Shown piece by piece: positions 55,870-64,000 of a stretch of DNA of 64,000 nucleotides (positions within the stretch are counted from its first letter, which is position 1; each line of letters begins with the position of its first letter). Origin of the DNA: Marinobacterium sp. xm-d-530 (lineage in GTDB: Bacteria; Pseudomonadota; Gammaproteobacteria; Pseudomonadales; Balneatricaceae). Where the stretch lies: NCBI RefSeq assembly GCF_013283365.1, contig NZ_WBYM01000002.1:1-64000 (forward strand). Direction: 5' to 3'. The notes under the pieces are model-generated. The model had not been told where the DNA came from, did not search any database, and saw nothing but the letters and a program-made list of their open reading frames with translations. Both the position numbers and the translations under genes were made by a program.

Positions 55870-57069
55870 ATGAATGGTGCTGCCCGTCAGTACCTGCTAA
55901 TTACGGGTAATTACTGGGCGTTCACCCTCACGGATGGCGCCCTTCGTATGTTGGTGGTGCTCTATTTCCACCAACTCGGTTACTCTCCTCTTCAGATCGC
56001 ATTTCTATTCCTCTTCTACGAACTCTTTGGGGTCGTCACCAATCTAGTCGGTGGTTGGCTCGGAGCTCGTATTGGTCTTAATAGGACCATGAACATTGGG
56101 CTCGCCCTACAGATTGGCGCGCTAGCCATGCTGGCAGTACCTTCAGCCTATCTAACCATACCCTGGGTGATGGTCGCCCAAGCGCTTTCCGGCATTGCTA
56201 AAGACCTAAATAAAATGAGTGCGAAAAGTGCCATCAAGCAACTGGTTCCTGAAAACGCCGAAAGTTCTCTATTTAAGTGGGTCGCACTGCTTACAGGATC
56301 GAAAAACACGCTAAAAGGTGTGGGCTTCTTTATGGGAGGTGCCCTGCTGGTCTGGCTAGGGTTTCAAGGGGCGGTTACCGCGATGGCCGCGGTCTTACTG
56401 ATTGTCTGGATCAGCTCTCTACTGCTTCTAAAAAAGGAGTTGGGCAAAGCGAGCTACAAACCTAAATTCAGAGAGATATTCTCTAAAAGTGACTCCGTTA
56501 ATAGACTCTCAGCAGCCCGATTCTTTCTATTCGGTGCCCGAGATATCTGGTTTGTGATTGCACTACCCGTCTTTCTTGCTGAGACCCTTAACTGGGGCGA
56601 AGAGGCAACTGGGGCGTTTATGGCGATGTGGATTATTGGCTACGGCATTATTCAAGCGTCATCGCCAAAACTGCTTAATAACAGAGAGCACCCACCCAGT
56701 CGTGACCGAGCCGTCACGTTAGCAGCCCTGTTAACCCTAGTGCCAACCGCGATTGCCGCTCTACTCTTCGCAGAGGTCGAGCCCACCTGGGTCATAATGG
56801 TGGGTTTGGCGCTGTTTGCACTGATCTTTGCCCTCAACTCAGCCGTTCACAGCTATCTAATTGTTAGCTATGCCAAAGCAGACGGTGTCTCGTTAGATGT
56901 GGGGTTCTATTACATGGCTAATGCGATGGGGCGCTTGATCGGTACCCTGCTATCGGGTGCACTGTTTCAGTGGGCTGGATTGGGCGTTGGTGGGCTAGTG
57001 GCCTGCCTTGTTGGATCTGCGATTATGGTTTTAGCAGCGGCGCTGCTCAGCCGAAAACTACCAGTCTAG
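55870..57069 (+). CDS. arsJ: ArsJ-like MFS transporter
   Basis: A 399-residue twelve-helix MFS protein. The N-terminal segment RQYLLITGNYWAFTLTDGALRMLVV, and GGWLGARIGLNRTMNIGLALQ, SGIAKDLNKMSAKSAIK and TGSKNTLKGVGFF, are as I recall them from ArsJ, which exports 1-arseno-3-phosphoglycerate. ArsJ normally lies beside a dedicated GAPDH that makes this compound, usually in ars operons with arsR. Neither is here. It begins four bases after the TolC-family gene and is probably cotranscribed with it. Confidence 0.85.
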   Translation: MNGAARQYLLITGNYWAFTLTDGALRMLVVLYFHQLGYSPLQIAFLFLFYELFGVVTNLVGGWLGARIGLNRTMNIGLALQIGALAMLAVPSAYLTIPWVMVAQALSGIAKDLNKMSAKSAIKQLVPENAESSLFKWVALLTGSKNTLKGVGFFMGGALLVWLGFQGAVTAMAAVLLIVWISSLLLLKKELGKASYKPKFREIFSKSDSVNRLSAARFFLFGARDIWFVIALPVFLAETLNWGEEATGAFMAMWIIGYGIIQASSPKLLNNREHPPSRDRAVTLAALLTLVPTAIAALLFAEVEPTWVIMVGLALFALIFALNSAVHSYLIVSYAKADGVSLDVGFYYMANAMGRLIGTLLSGALFQWAGLGVGGLVACLVGSAIMVLAAALLSRKLPV

Positions 57070-57079
57070 CCCAACCTTG

Positions 57080-57868
57080 TTAATGCAGTGTCGGTGGCTC
57101 TTCATCATCGACAAATAGAGGCTGACCTTCTGAATCCATTCCGATGGCGCCCTTTTCAATGGCATGATCCACCATTTGAGCGACCATCATCTCAGTCAGG
57201 TGTGCACTAAGAATCATGCCAGCAGGTGGATCTTGATTGAACATCTCGGGATCCACCAATCCATCGTTTCGTAACCCTAACATTAAAGGGTTTTCGGCCA
57301 ACAGTGGTGCCAAATCATCTGGAGCAAAAACAGCATAGTCCGACGCAATTTTAAGACTGAGCTGATAGGCATCCATTGTCTCACTGCTCAGCGCACTTTC
57401 GAAGGCTGTTTCAGCCGCCGCGAACAGATCAGAGAGCTGACTTCGTCCAGTTTGCGGAACAAACTCTTTAGGTGTTTTTGTGTAATCGACACCTAAAACG
57501 GGTTTGCAGAGATCCAGTTCATGCGCATCAACCAACAGATCGCCATGCTCATCACGCTCTAACCAGTCGCGCTTGGTCGCAACCATCATTAGACCATCCA
57601 TACCCGCCGCCACAAGATTGGCACTGATGATCGCTCCGATGGTCGGGTTTGCACCCTCCTCTTCACTCTCGATCAGATCACCGGCACGTGAAGCCAACAG
57701 GCGTGGCGCTGATAGAATGAGCTCTACTAACTCGTCAGCCGGTAAGGCTAAACGCCTATGAGCTAGCTGGTGAGCCGTTTTAAAAGGGTAGCTGTGGCCG
57801 TTAGCCTCCATCTCTTTGAGATAGGCTTCGCGAAGGTCATCAAGCAGTTCGGTCAGCTTGTCACTCAT
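57080..57868 (-). CDS. Conserved-looking protein of unknown function
   Basis: I do not recognise this 262-residue family. It is soluble and acidic, largely helical, with no signal peptide. A short region (HSYPFKTAHQLAHRRLALPADEL) looks conserved-like. I chose ATG 57868 (MSDKLTELLDDLRE), one base after the stop of the upstream gene; the frame extends 53 codons upstream but only through that gene. It forms a two-gene unit with the unknown gene at 57870-58514, upstream of which is dcd. Confidence 0.7.
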   Translation of the reverse strand: MSDKLTELLDDLREAYLKEMEANGHSYPFKTAHQLAHRRLALPADELVELILSAPRLLASRAGDLIESEEEGANPTIGAIISANLVAAGMDGLMMVATKRDWLERDEHGDLLVDAHELDLCKPVLGVDYTKTPKEFVPQTGRSQLSDLFAAAETAFESALSSETMDAYQLSLKIASDYAVFAPDDLAPLLAENPLMLGLRNDGLVDPEMFNQDPPAGMILSAHLTEMMVAQMVDHAIEKGAIGMDSEGQPLFVDDEEPPTLH

Positions 57869-57869
57869 A

Positions 57870-58514
57870 TCAGTGCAGATTGATACCAATGGGTTTAATG
57901 TCAGATTTAATCTGATCAAATTCAGATCTGAGCTGGGATAGCGGCGATAGTCCAAAATCACGTGGGCAGGCTGGAAGTTCATACCAATCCAAGGCCCAAA
58001 TTCGGACCATGATCTCGTACTCACCAATCAGCGCATCCAGTAGAATCATGACTGCCTCAACTCGCGGATCCATATCGAGCACGGTCGGTGCATCTTCCAT
58101 GTAGATGGCGAGCTCTAACTTGCCATTGATGGTGCGCAGTGAATACCAGTAGTCGTTGATCTCACAGAGCTCTCCGCCCAGATCGACGGTGCGTGGCACA
58201 GGGTCATGACGCTCATTGAAGGCGCGTACCTGGAAGCCATTAAGCTTGGGCGCAGCACCGACCAGTGTTAACACACTGTGAATCGACTCCGGGTAGCCAT
58301 CACAACCAAAGACCAACTGAACAGGACCATCCTCTTGATTACGCTCAAAATGGAACGTCAGGTTAGAGTCGATCTCTTTCAGTGTCGGTCTGTAATCCAT
58401 AAGCACACGCTCACCTTGCTCAGCGAGCTGCTCGAGCGTGGCGTGTTGAAGGGCATCTAGGGTAATCGCAAGATCATCCCAAAAGGCTTTAATACTATCG
58501 ACTTGTTCTTGCAT
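57870..58514 (-). CDS. Protein of unknown function upstream of 57080 gene
   Basis: A 214-residue soluble protein that I cannot assign. The first half has alternating strands (NLTFHFERNQEDGPVQLVFGCDGYPESIHSVL), and the second half contains AVMILLDALIGEYEIMVRIWALDWYELP. It starts one base after the dcd stop and ends one base before the next gene, so dcd and the two unknown genes form one tight operon. Confidence 0.7.
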   Translation of the reverse strand: MQEQVDSIKAFWDDLAITLDALQHATLEQLAEQGERVLMDYRPTLKEIDSNLTFHFERNQEDGPVQLVFGCDGYPESIHSVLTLVGAAPKLNGFQVRAFNERHDPVPRTVDLGGELCEINDYWYSLRTINGKLELAIYMEDAPTVLDMDPRVEAVMILLDALIGEYEIMVRIWALDWYELPACPRDFGLSPLSQLRSEFDQIKSDIKPIGINLH

Positions 58515-58515
58515 A

Positions 58516-59082
58516 TTAAGTGCGTGGTAAGGTCACACCCGTTTGACCCTGGTATTTACCACCACGATCACCGTAGGAGACTTCACACACTTCATCACCG
58601 CCAATAAAGAGCATCTGAGCTACACCCTCGTTAGCATAGATCTTAGCAGGCAGCGGCGTGGTATTAGAGAACTCAAGTGTCACGTGACCTTCCCACTCTG
58701 GTTCGAGCGGTGTGACGTTCACAATGATGCCACAACGTGCGTAGGTACTTTTACCCAAGCAGATTGTTAGCACATCACGGGGGATCTTGAAGTATTCAAC
58801 AGTGCGAGCCAGTGCAAAGGAGTTTGGCGGGATGATACAGACATCCGACTTCACATTAACAAAGCTCTCGCTGTTGAAGTCTTTAGGGTCGACAACCGAT
58901 GAGTTGATGTTGGTGAAGATTTTAAACTCGTCAGCACAACGAACATCGTAGCCGTAGCTAGACGTACCGTATGAGACGATCTTTTCACCATTAACTTCAC
59001 GAACCTGACCCGGCTCAAACGGATCAATCATCTGTTGCTGTTCCGCCATGCGACGGATCCACTTATCGGCTTTGATACCCAT
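58516..59082 (-). CDS. dcd: dCTP deaminase
   Basis: A 188-residue trimeric enzyme that deaminates dCTP to dUTP for thymidylate synthesis. Characteristic stretches are [46 protein letters not shown] and [27 protein letters not shown] with the catalytic Glu. Full length. It heads a run with two unknown genes and follows the mrp terminator. Confidence 0.97.
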   Translation of the reverse strand: MGIKADKWIRRMAEQQQMIDPFEPGQVREVNGEKIVSYGTSSYGYDVRCADEFKIFTNINSSVVDPKDFNSESFVNVKSDVCIIPPNSFALARTVEYFKIPRDVLTICLGKSTYARCGIIVNVTPLEPEWEGHVTLEFSNTTPLPAKIYANEGVAQMLFIGGDEVCEVSYGDRGGKYQGQTGVTLPRT

Positions 59083-59121
59083 TACTTATCACCTAAAAAG
59101 AAAACCGCGAAATAATAGCAA

Positions 59122-59147
59122 AAAAGGCTCCGGAAATAGAGCCTTTT
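59122..59147. terminator. Terminator downstream of mrp
   Basis: AAAAAGGCTC-CGGAAATA-GAGCCTTTT stem-loop with flanking A and T runs, between mrp and dcd. In the minus direction it ends in a T-run. Confidence 0.8.
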
Positions 59148-59156
59148 CTTTACACA

Positions 59157-59996
59157 TCAATCATCCATGATGTTGATGAAAGGCGCCTCTGCCTGTGTGT
59201 GATTGGCAAGCACTTCACTGACGACAGCAGCAACCCTTTGATAGAGGTTGGCATACTCAGATTCAGGCTCAGCAAGAACGATGGGTGTACCAGAGTCGGC
59301 CTGCACGCGAATCGGCATTGCCAAAGGTAACTGACCCAAGAGCTTGGTTTGATACTGCTCTGCCATCTTATCACCGCCACCTTCCCCAAAAATGGGGTCA
59401 ACATGACCGCAGTTTGAACAGACGTGAACGCTCATGTTTTCAATGATGCCTAGCACTGGAATATCGACCTTACGGAACATCTCAATGCCCTTCTTGGCAT
59501 CAAGCAGCGCAATATCCTGAGGCGTGGTTACGACGATGGCACCATCGACCGGTACCTTTTGCGACAGCGTCAATTGAATGTCACCTGTACCAGGCGGCAT
59601 ATCGATCAGCAGAAGATCCAAATCATCCCATTGTGTCTGCATCAACAGCTGCTGAAGCGCACTACTGACCATAGGGCCGCGCCACACCATAGGTGTATCT
59701 TCATCGATCAGATAACTGATCGACATAGTCTGAATGCCGTGCGCGACGACAGGAATAAAGTACTTCTCTTCAGCTGTTTTAGGGCGAGTACCTGCAGGTA
59801 CACCAAACATCATCGCCTGACTAGGACCGTAAATATCAGCATCCAACACGCCGATACGAAGACCCTGTGCCGAAAGAGCCGCTGCCAGGTTAGCTGTGAC
59901 CGTCGACTTACCCACTCCGCCTTTACCAGAGGAGATCGCGACAATTTTTTTAACACCCGCAAGATTTTCAAGTTTCTGAGACACGGTACCACCCAA
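59157..59996 (-). CDS. mrp: Mrp/ApbC iron-sulfur cluster carrier ATPase
   Basis: A 279-residue P-loop ATPase of the Mrp/NBP35 type. The deviant Walker A is SSGKGGVGKSTVTANLA, the Walker B region DLLLIDMPPGTGD is present, and the CxxC for cluster binding is in HVCSNCGHVDPIFG. The usual N-terminal MIP18/DUF59 domain (about 90 residues) is missing, and there is no room for it before trmA. The start is TTG 59996; a GTG four codons later is an alternative. Confidence 0.92.
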   Translation of the reverse strand: MGGTVSQKLENLAGVKKIVAISSGKGGVGKSTVTANLAAALSAQGLRIGVLDADIYGPSQAMMFGVPAGTRPKTAEEKYFIPVVAHGIQTMSISYLIDEDTPMVWRGPMVSSALQQLLMQTQWDDLDLLLIDMPPGTGDIQLTLSQKVPVDGAIVVTTPQDIALLDAKKGIEMFRKVDIPVLGIIENMSVHVCSNCGHVDPIFGEGGGDKMAEQYQTKLLGQLPLAMPIRVQADSGTPIVLAEPESEYANLYQRVAAVVSEVLANHTQAEAPFINIMDD

Positions 59997-60048
59997 ACAT
60001 AATAACCAAGTAATTTAGTAGGATTATTTCAAAAAGAGGATCGATAAA

Positions 60049-61143
60049 CTAGACCTTCTTAGTGAGGTATACGCCACATTCGACATGATGGGTGTATGGA
60101 AACTGATCAAACAGAGCAAAACGCTGCACGTCGTGAGTCTGAGACAGTATCTCTAAATTCTCTTTTAAGGTTTCAGGGTTACAGGAGATATAGACAATCG
60201 CCGGGTAGGTCTGCACTTGCTTAACGGTCTCTGCATCTAAACCTGCACGAGGCGGATCAACCAGTACGGTTTGAAAATCAAAGCTAGTCAGATCCAACCC
60301 TTCGGTTCTTCGAGAAGTACGAGTGCCTTGAAGTACCTCAGTAAACTCTTCTGAAGAGAGGCGCAAAATAGAGACGTTCTCAACACCATTCACCTCAATG
60401 TTGTACTGCGCACTGCGTACCGACTCTTTAGAGATCTCAGTACCTACAACTCGATCGAAGTTCTGCGCTAGCGGCAGACTGAAGTTACCGTTACCACAGT
60501 AGAACTCCACCAGGTCGCCTCTAGCATCTTGAGTTGCATCCAACGCCCACTCGATCATCTGTTCACACACCTTAGCGTTGGGCTGGGTGAAGCTGTTTTC
60601 GGTCTGTTTGTAGGTGAAGGGCTGACCATTGATCTGAATCGTTTCAATGACGAAATCACGATCCAATACAATCTTGTTCTTACGTGAACGGCCTACAATA
60701 TCAATGCCAAACTCTTCACGAAGGGGTTTCGCCGCCTCAATCCACTCCTCTCCGATCGCGCGGTGGTAGAGCATGCTAACCAGTAGCTCCCCTTTTAAGG
60801 TCGCTAGGAAATCTATTTGAAATAGACGTTTACGCAGCTCAACGTCACCCTTTAAACGATCAAGGAAATTGAACATCATCGATTCGATGCGCGTATCGAC
60901 CATTTTGCAGGCACTCAGTTTTACCGGCTTGCGCTTGTCACCCGGTTCAAACATAACGTAGTTGATCTCATCGCCATCATGCCAAACACGAAACTCTGCT
61001 CGCATACGGTAGTTCTCTGGTGGGGAGCGAAACAGCTCGAGCTCGGGAAGATCAAACCCTGAGAATAACTGCTGCATTGTTTCTGCTTTTTCAGCAAGTT
61101 GCTGTTCGTAGAGGGCAGGATCAATAACCGGTAAAGATGACAT
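60049..61143 (-). CDS. trmA: tRNA (uracil-5-)-methyltransferase
   Basis: A 364-residue SAM-dependent enzyme that makes m5U54 in the T arm of tRNA. Motifs are QPNAKVCEQMIEWAL, the SAM-binding DLVEFYCGNGNFSLPLA, VLVDPPRAG, and the catalytic Cys in IVYISCNPETL. It lacks the FeS cysteines and TRAM domain of RlmD/RlmC, and its length matches TrmA. Divergent from metG. Confidence 0.96.
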   Translation of the reverse strand: MSSLPVIDPALYEQQLAEKAETMQQLFSGFDLPELELFRSPPENYRMRAEFRVWHDGDEINYVMFEPGDKRKPVKLSACKMVDTRIESMMFNFLDRLKGDVELRKRLFQIDFLATLKGELLVSMLYHRAIGEEWIEAAKPLREEFGIDIVGRSRKNKIVLDRDFVIETIQINGQPFTYKQTENSFTQPNAKVCEQMIEWALDATQDARGDLVEFYCGNGNFSLPLAQNFDRVVGTEISKESVRSAQYNIEVNGVENVSILRLSSEEFTEVLQGTRTSRRTEGLDLTSFDFQTVLVDPPRAGLDAETVKQVQTYPAIVYISCNPETLKENLEILSQTHDVQRFALFDQFPYTHHVECGVYLTKKV

Positions 61144-61294
61144 GCAATGGGTGCCTTTAAACGTCTAAAAAAAGTAATTGGGGCGCAGTGTAACAGTGCA
61201 TTGAGTAGTGACCAAACCTGAGACCTTTAATCAATCGAAGTAAACGCGTAAAATCGACGCTCAATTTTTTCGTAGTAGATAGTGATTAACCTAG

Positions 61295-63319
61295 ATGACT
61301 GATTCTAATCGCAAGATTCTTGTTACCAGTGCCCTGCCTTACGCTAATGGACCTATTCACCTAGGCCACCTAGTTGAATATATCCAAACCGATATTTGGG
61401 TTCGCTTCCAAAAGCAGCGCGGCCATCAATGTACATACGTCTGTGCAGATGATGCTCACGGTACACCGATCATGCTGAAAGCGGATCAGATGGGTATCTC
61501 ACCTCAAGCGTTGATCGACAAAGTCAGTGCAGAGCACCAGCGTGACTTCTCAGGTTTTTTGGTCAACTTCGATAACTACTACTCGACGCACTCGGAAGAG
61601 AATAAGCAGTTTGCTGAACTGATCTACACGCGTCTACGAGATAAAGGTCACATTGCTCGTCGTACCATCACACAAGCGTACGACCCTGAAAAGGAGATGT
61701 TCCTTCCGGATCGTTTCATCAAAGGTGACTGTCCAAAATGTGGTGCGGAAGATCAGTACGGCGACTCGTGTGAAAAGTGTGGTGCAACCTATGCCCCGAC
61801 TGAACTGAAAAATGCCTACTCTGCTGTATCAGGTGCAAAACCGATCGAGAAAGAGTCTGAACACTACTTCTTTAAGCTTGAAGATTTCGAATCATTCCTA
61901 AAAGGCTGGGTCGACACGCACGTTCAAGATCAGATGAAACACAAGTTGAATGAGTGGTTCGAATCTGGTCTTCAACAGTGGGATATCTCACGTGATGCGC
62001 CCTACTGGGGTTTTGAGATTCCTGACGCCCCTGGAAAATATTTCTACGTTTGGTTGGACGCTCCAATCGGCTACATGGCGAGCTTTAAAAATTGGGCGGA
62101 TAAAAATGGTGTCGATTTCGATGAGTACTGGTCAGAAGATAGCAGCGCTGAACTCTACCACTTCATCGGTAAAGACATCGCCTACTTCCACACCCTATTC
62201 TGGCCTGCTGAACTGCATGGTGCTGGATTTAGAACACCGACAGGCGTGTTCTGCCATGGTTTCCTAACGGTCGATGGACAGAAGATGTCTAAGTCTCGTG
62301 GCACCTTTATTATGGCCGAGACCTACCTGAAACACCTACGTCCAGAGTATCTACGCTACTACTTTGCAGCGAAACTGGGCTCAGGTATTGATGACATCGA
62401 CTTAAGCTTAGAGGACTTCCGTCTTCGTGTTAACGCCGATCTAGTGAACAAAGTCATCAACATTGCGAGCCGTTGTGCAGGATTTATCACTAAGAAATTT
62501 GATGGCCAACTGGATAGCACGTTGGCTGAACCAGAGCTCTATAACGAAGCGATTACCGCTGGTGAATCGATTGCAAATGCTTATGAAAAGCGCGAGTACG
62601 CCAAAGCGATGCGCGAAATCATGGCATTAGCCGATAAAGCCAACCAGTATATTGATGCAGCTGAGCCATGGGTATTGGCTAAGCAGGAAGGTAAAGAGGC
62701 AGAGGTTCAAGCCTGCTGTACCATGGGTATTAACCTATTCCGAGTGATCATCAGCTACTTAACTCCAGTTCTTCCAGAGGTATCTGAACAAGCTAAAGGC
62801 TTCCTTAATATTGAAAGCTTTGCTTGGGATGAGATTCAAACACCTCTACTGGACCATAAGATCAACAAGTTTAAGCCGCTTATGCAGCGTGTAGAGCCTG
62901 AAAAGATCGAGGCGGTCATCGAAGATTCAAAACAGAATCTACAAGCCGCTGCGCCTGTTAAAAAGGCTGAGCCTAGTAAAGAGCCCATTGCTGAGACCAT
63001 CGAGTTTCCAGACTTTGCCAAAGTCGATCTTCGTGTCGCTCGCATCGCTAAAGCTGAGCATGTTGAAGGTGCTGACAAACTCCTTCGATTGACGCTTGAT
63101 CTAGGCGATGAGACACGCAATGTCTTTGCAGGTATCAAATCGGCCTATGCTCCAGAAGATTTGGAAGGCAAACTGACCGTTATGGTCGCTAACCTTGCAC
63201 CGCGTAAGATGAAGTTTGGAATGTCCGAGGGGATGGTACTAGCGGCTGGACCTGGCGGTAAGGATCTTTGGATATTAGAACCCCATGCCGGCGCTCAGCC
63301 AGGAATGCGCATCATGTAA
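61295..63319 (+). CDS. metG: Methionyl-tRNA synthetase
   Basis: A 674-residue class I synthetase. HIGH-type motif [10 protein letters not shown], zinc-binding knuckles [18 protein letters not shown], and KMSKS in [10 protein letters not shown]. The C-terminal tRNA-binding EMAP-like domain (about residues 570-674, [12 protein letters not shown]...[12 protein letters not shown]) gives the dimeric long form. The start fits [19 protein letters not shown]. Confidence 0.98.
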   Translation: MTDSNRKILVTSALPYANGPIHLGHLVEYIQTDIWVRFQKQRGHQCTYVCADDAHGTPIMLKADQMGISPQALIDKVSAEHQRDFSGFLVNFDNYYSTHSEENKQFAELIYTRLRDKGHIARRTITQAYDPEKEMFLPDRFIKGDCPKCGAEDQYGDSCEKCGATYAPTELKNAYSAVSGAKPIEKESEHYFFKLEDFESFLKGWVDTHVQDQMKHKLNEWFESGLQQWDISRDAPYWGFEIPDAPGKYFYVWLDAPIGYMASFKNWADKNGVDFDEYWSEDSSAELYHFIGKDIAYFHTLFWPAELHGAGFRTPTGVFCHGFLTVDGQKMSKSRGTFIMAETYLKHLRPEYLRYYFAAKLGSGIDDIDLSLEDFRLRVNADLVNKVINIASRCAGFITKKFDGQLDSTLAEPELYNEAITAGESIANAYEKREYAKAMREIMALADKANQYIDAAEPWVLAKQEGKEAEVQACCTMGINLFRVIISYLTPVLPEVSEQAKGFLNIESFAWDEIQTPLLDHKINKFKPLMQRVEPEKIEAVIEDSKQNLQAAAPVKKAEPSKEPIAETIEFPDFAKVDLRVARIAKAEHVEGADKLLRLTLDLGDETRNVFAGIKSAYAPEDLEGKLTVMVANLAPRKMKFGMSEGMVLAAGPGGKDLWILEPHAGAQPGMRIM

Positions 63320-63629
63320 GCCCTGTTTTCGAACAGTGCGTCTTTTTAAAAAGGAGCTTCGGCTCCTTTTTTATTACCTCTTGTTGATTAAATTACATCC
63401 CAATAAGAAGAGAATTAAGCTAAATCTTAAGCATCCTGAAAAATTTTAATAATCCGTATAAGTTAATTCAGTTTGGTTATTAATAACTTTCGTAGTAGAT
63501 TATAAAGATTAGTTTTAGGTTAATTCTATTTAGTTATGGAATGGCCATATTATATAGGCTTAGCTTCTATGCTGAGCCAGGGTTATCAACAGCCATCCTC
63601 GGGTGGATACTATAAGAGAGGTGAAATCG
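63320..63629. other. AT-rich leader region before pntA
   Basis: About 310 bases between metG and pntA. After the metG terminator it is strongly AT-rich, with a TATTAT-like box near 63548. No gene or known riboswitch pattern is visible. The pntA promoter is probably here but cannot be fixed. Confidence 0.4.
63347..63372 (+). terminator. Terminator of metG
   Basis: AAAAAGGAGC-TTCG-GCTCCTTTTT, a perfect stem with a stable UUCG tetraloop and a T-run. Confidence 0.92.
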
Positions 63630-64000
63630 ATGAGAATCGGTGTACCCCGCGAGAACGAAGAAGGCGAAAAACGCGTCGCCCTCACTCCAGACGTTGCAGT
63701 TAAAATGCAAAAGCTGGGTTTCGACATCTCGATGGAAAGCGGCGCTGGCGCAGATGCTAGCTATGCGGACGAAGAGTATGAGAAAGCTGGTGTAGAGATC
63801 ATTAAAGATCCTAAAGAGCTATGGGGTAATTCAGACATTATCCTGAAGGTTCGCCCACCTAAAGCCCACCCTGAACTTGGTTTCAATGGCGTAGAGTTGA
63901 TGAAGAAGGATCAAACCATCATCAGCTTCCTATACCCAGCGATGAACCCTGAGATGCTCAAAGAGATGGCTGATCATGGTATCAATGCACTGGCTATGGA
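63630..64000 (+). CDS. pntA: NAD(P) transhydrogenase subunit alpha, 5' part (runs off window)
   Basis: The first 123 codons read MRIGVPRENEEGEKRVALTP and onward (VAVKMQKLGFDISMESGAG, IILKVRPP, QTIISFLYPAMNPEML). This matches the N-terminus of PntA, the membrane transhydrogenase subunit. Alanine dehydrogenase shares the fold, but the VRPP and SFLYPAMNPE patches favour PntA. AGAGAGG lies upstream of the ATG. The gene continues beyond 64000. Confidence 0.88.
   Translation, partial: MRIGVPRENEEGEKRVALTPDVAVKMQKLGFDISMESGAGADASYADEEYEKAGVEIIKDPKELWGNSDIILKVRPPKAHPELGFNGVELMKKDQTIISFLYPAMNPEMLKEMADHGINALAM

Noticed and set aside
63373-63629. Possible riboswitch or attenuator before pntA
   Set aside because: Only a short imperfect CCATCC/GGTGG pairing near 63590; no known riboswitch core and no leader peptide.

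Overview
The window looks like a chromosomal segment of a marine gammaproteobacterium of the Oceanospirillales type. This is an inference from the mix of gene families (recCBD, CheB-CheR-PAS, c-di-GMP enzymes, HlyU, phasin, AEC and RND transporters) and from moderate GC; no 16S rRNA gene is present to settle it. The housekeeping content (murI, purEK, pgm, uvrB, dcd, mrp, trmA, metG, pntA, recBCD, tRNA-Val) is ordinary chromosome.

Layout. 1-3.75 kb is a mobile-element pile-up: the edge of an IS3-family element (1-127), a short IS66-like remnant, and one complete 3372-bp ISL3-family element (362-3733) with 24-bp terminal inverted repeats. That element carries a CadR/PbrR regulator, a CDF cation transporter, a signal peptidase II (lspA/pbrC) and its transposase, and resembles ISPpu12. 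3.8-13.5 kb holds two RND efflux systems: a TetR-controlled lipoprotein MFP/RND pair on +, and a second MFP/RND pair on -, followed by a small unknown gene behind a sigma-54-like promoter. 13.6-25.7 kb is mixed core: REC-GGDEF protein, hlyU-like gene, murI, phasin, purEK, two AEC carriers, an MFS carrier, an HCCA-isomerase-like protein, pgm and an EAL protein.

25.8-33.1 kb is a complete protocatechuate 4,5-cleavage (lig/pmd) pathway: ligC and a LysR regulator on -, and ligJKUIAB on + as one tight operon. Together they convert protocatechuate through CHMS, 2-pyrone-4,6-dicarboxylate, oxalomesaconate and CHA to pyruvate and oxaloacetate. The regulator has two tandem LysR-type HTH domains, and a matching pair of AAATACCTA direct repeats lies in the divergent promoter region. 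33.3-35.3 kb carries a GntR regulator, a DUF2798 protein and a PfkB sugar kinase.

35.3-44.2 kb is recC-recB-recD. 44.2-49.5 kb holds a SpeE-like methyltransferase, a REC-histidine kinase, a DsrE-like periplasmic protein and a CheB-CheR-PAS fusion. tRNA-Val(GAC) and a TauD-type dioxygenase follow; the dioxygenase is bracketed by two copies of a terminator-plus-repeat unit. Then come uvrB, an aspartate-type aminotransferase, a TolC-family protein with an arsJ-like MFS gene, two unknown genes, dcd, mrp, trmA, metG and the start of pntA.

Most unusual points: the double-HTH LysR regulator and its repeats, the phasin with FDLxx tandem pentapeptides and twin palindromic operators, the arsJ-like gene without its GAPDH partner, the repeat-bracketed dioxygenase gene beside a tRNA, and the passenger-carrying ISL3 element with imperfect target duplication. 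I saw no CRISPR array, prophage or clear defence system.
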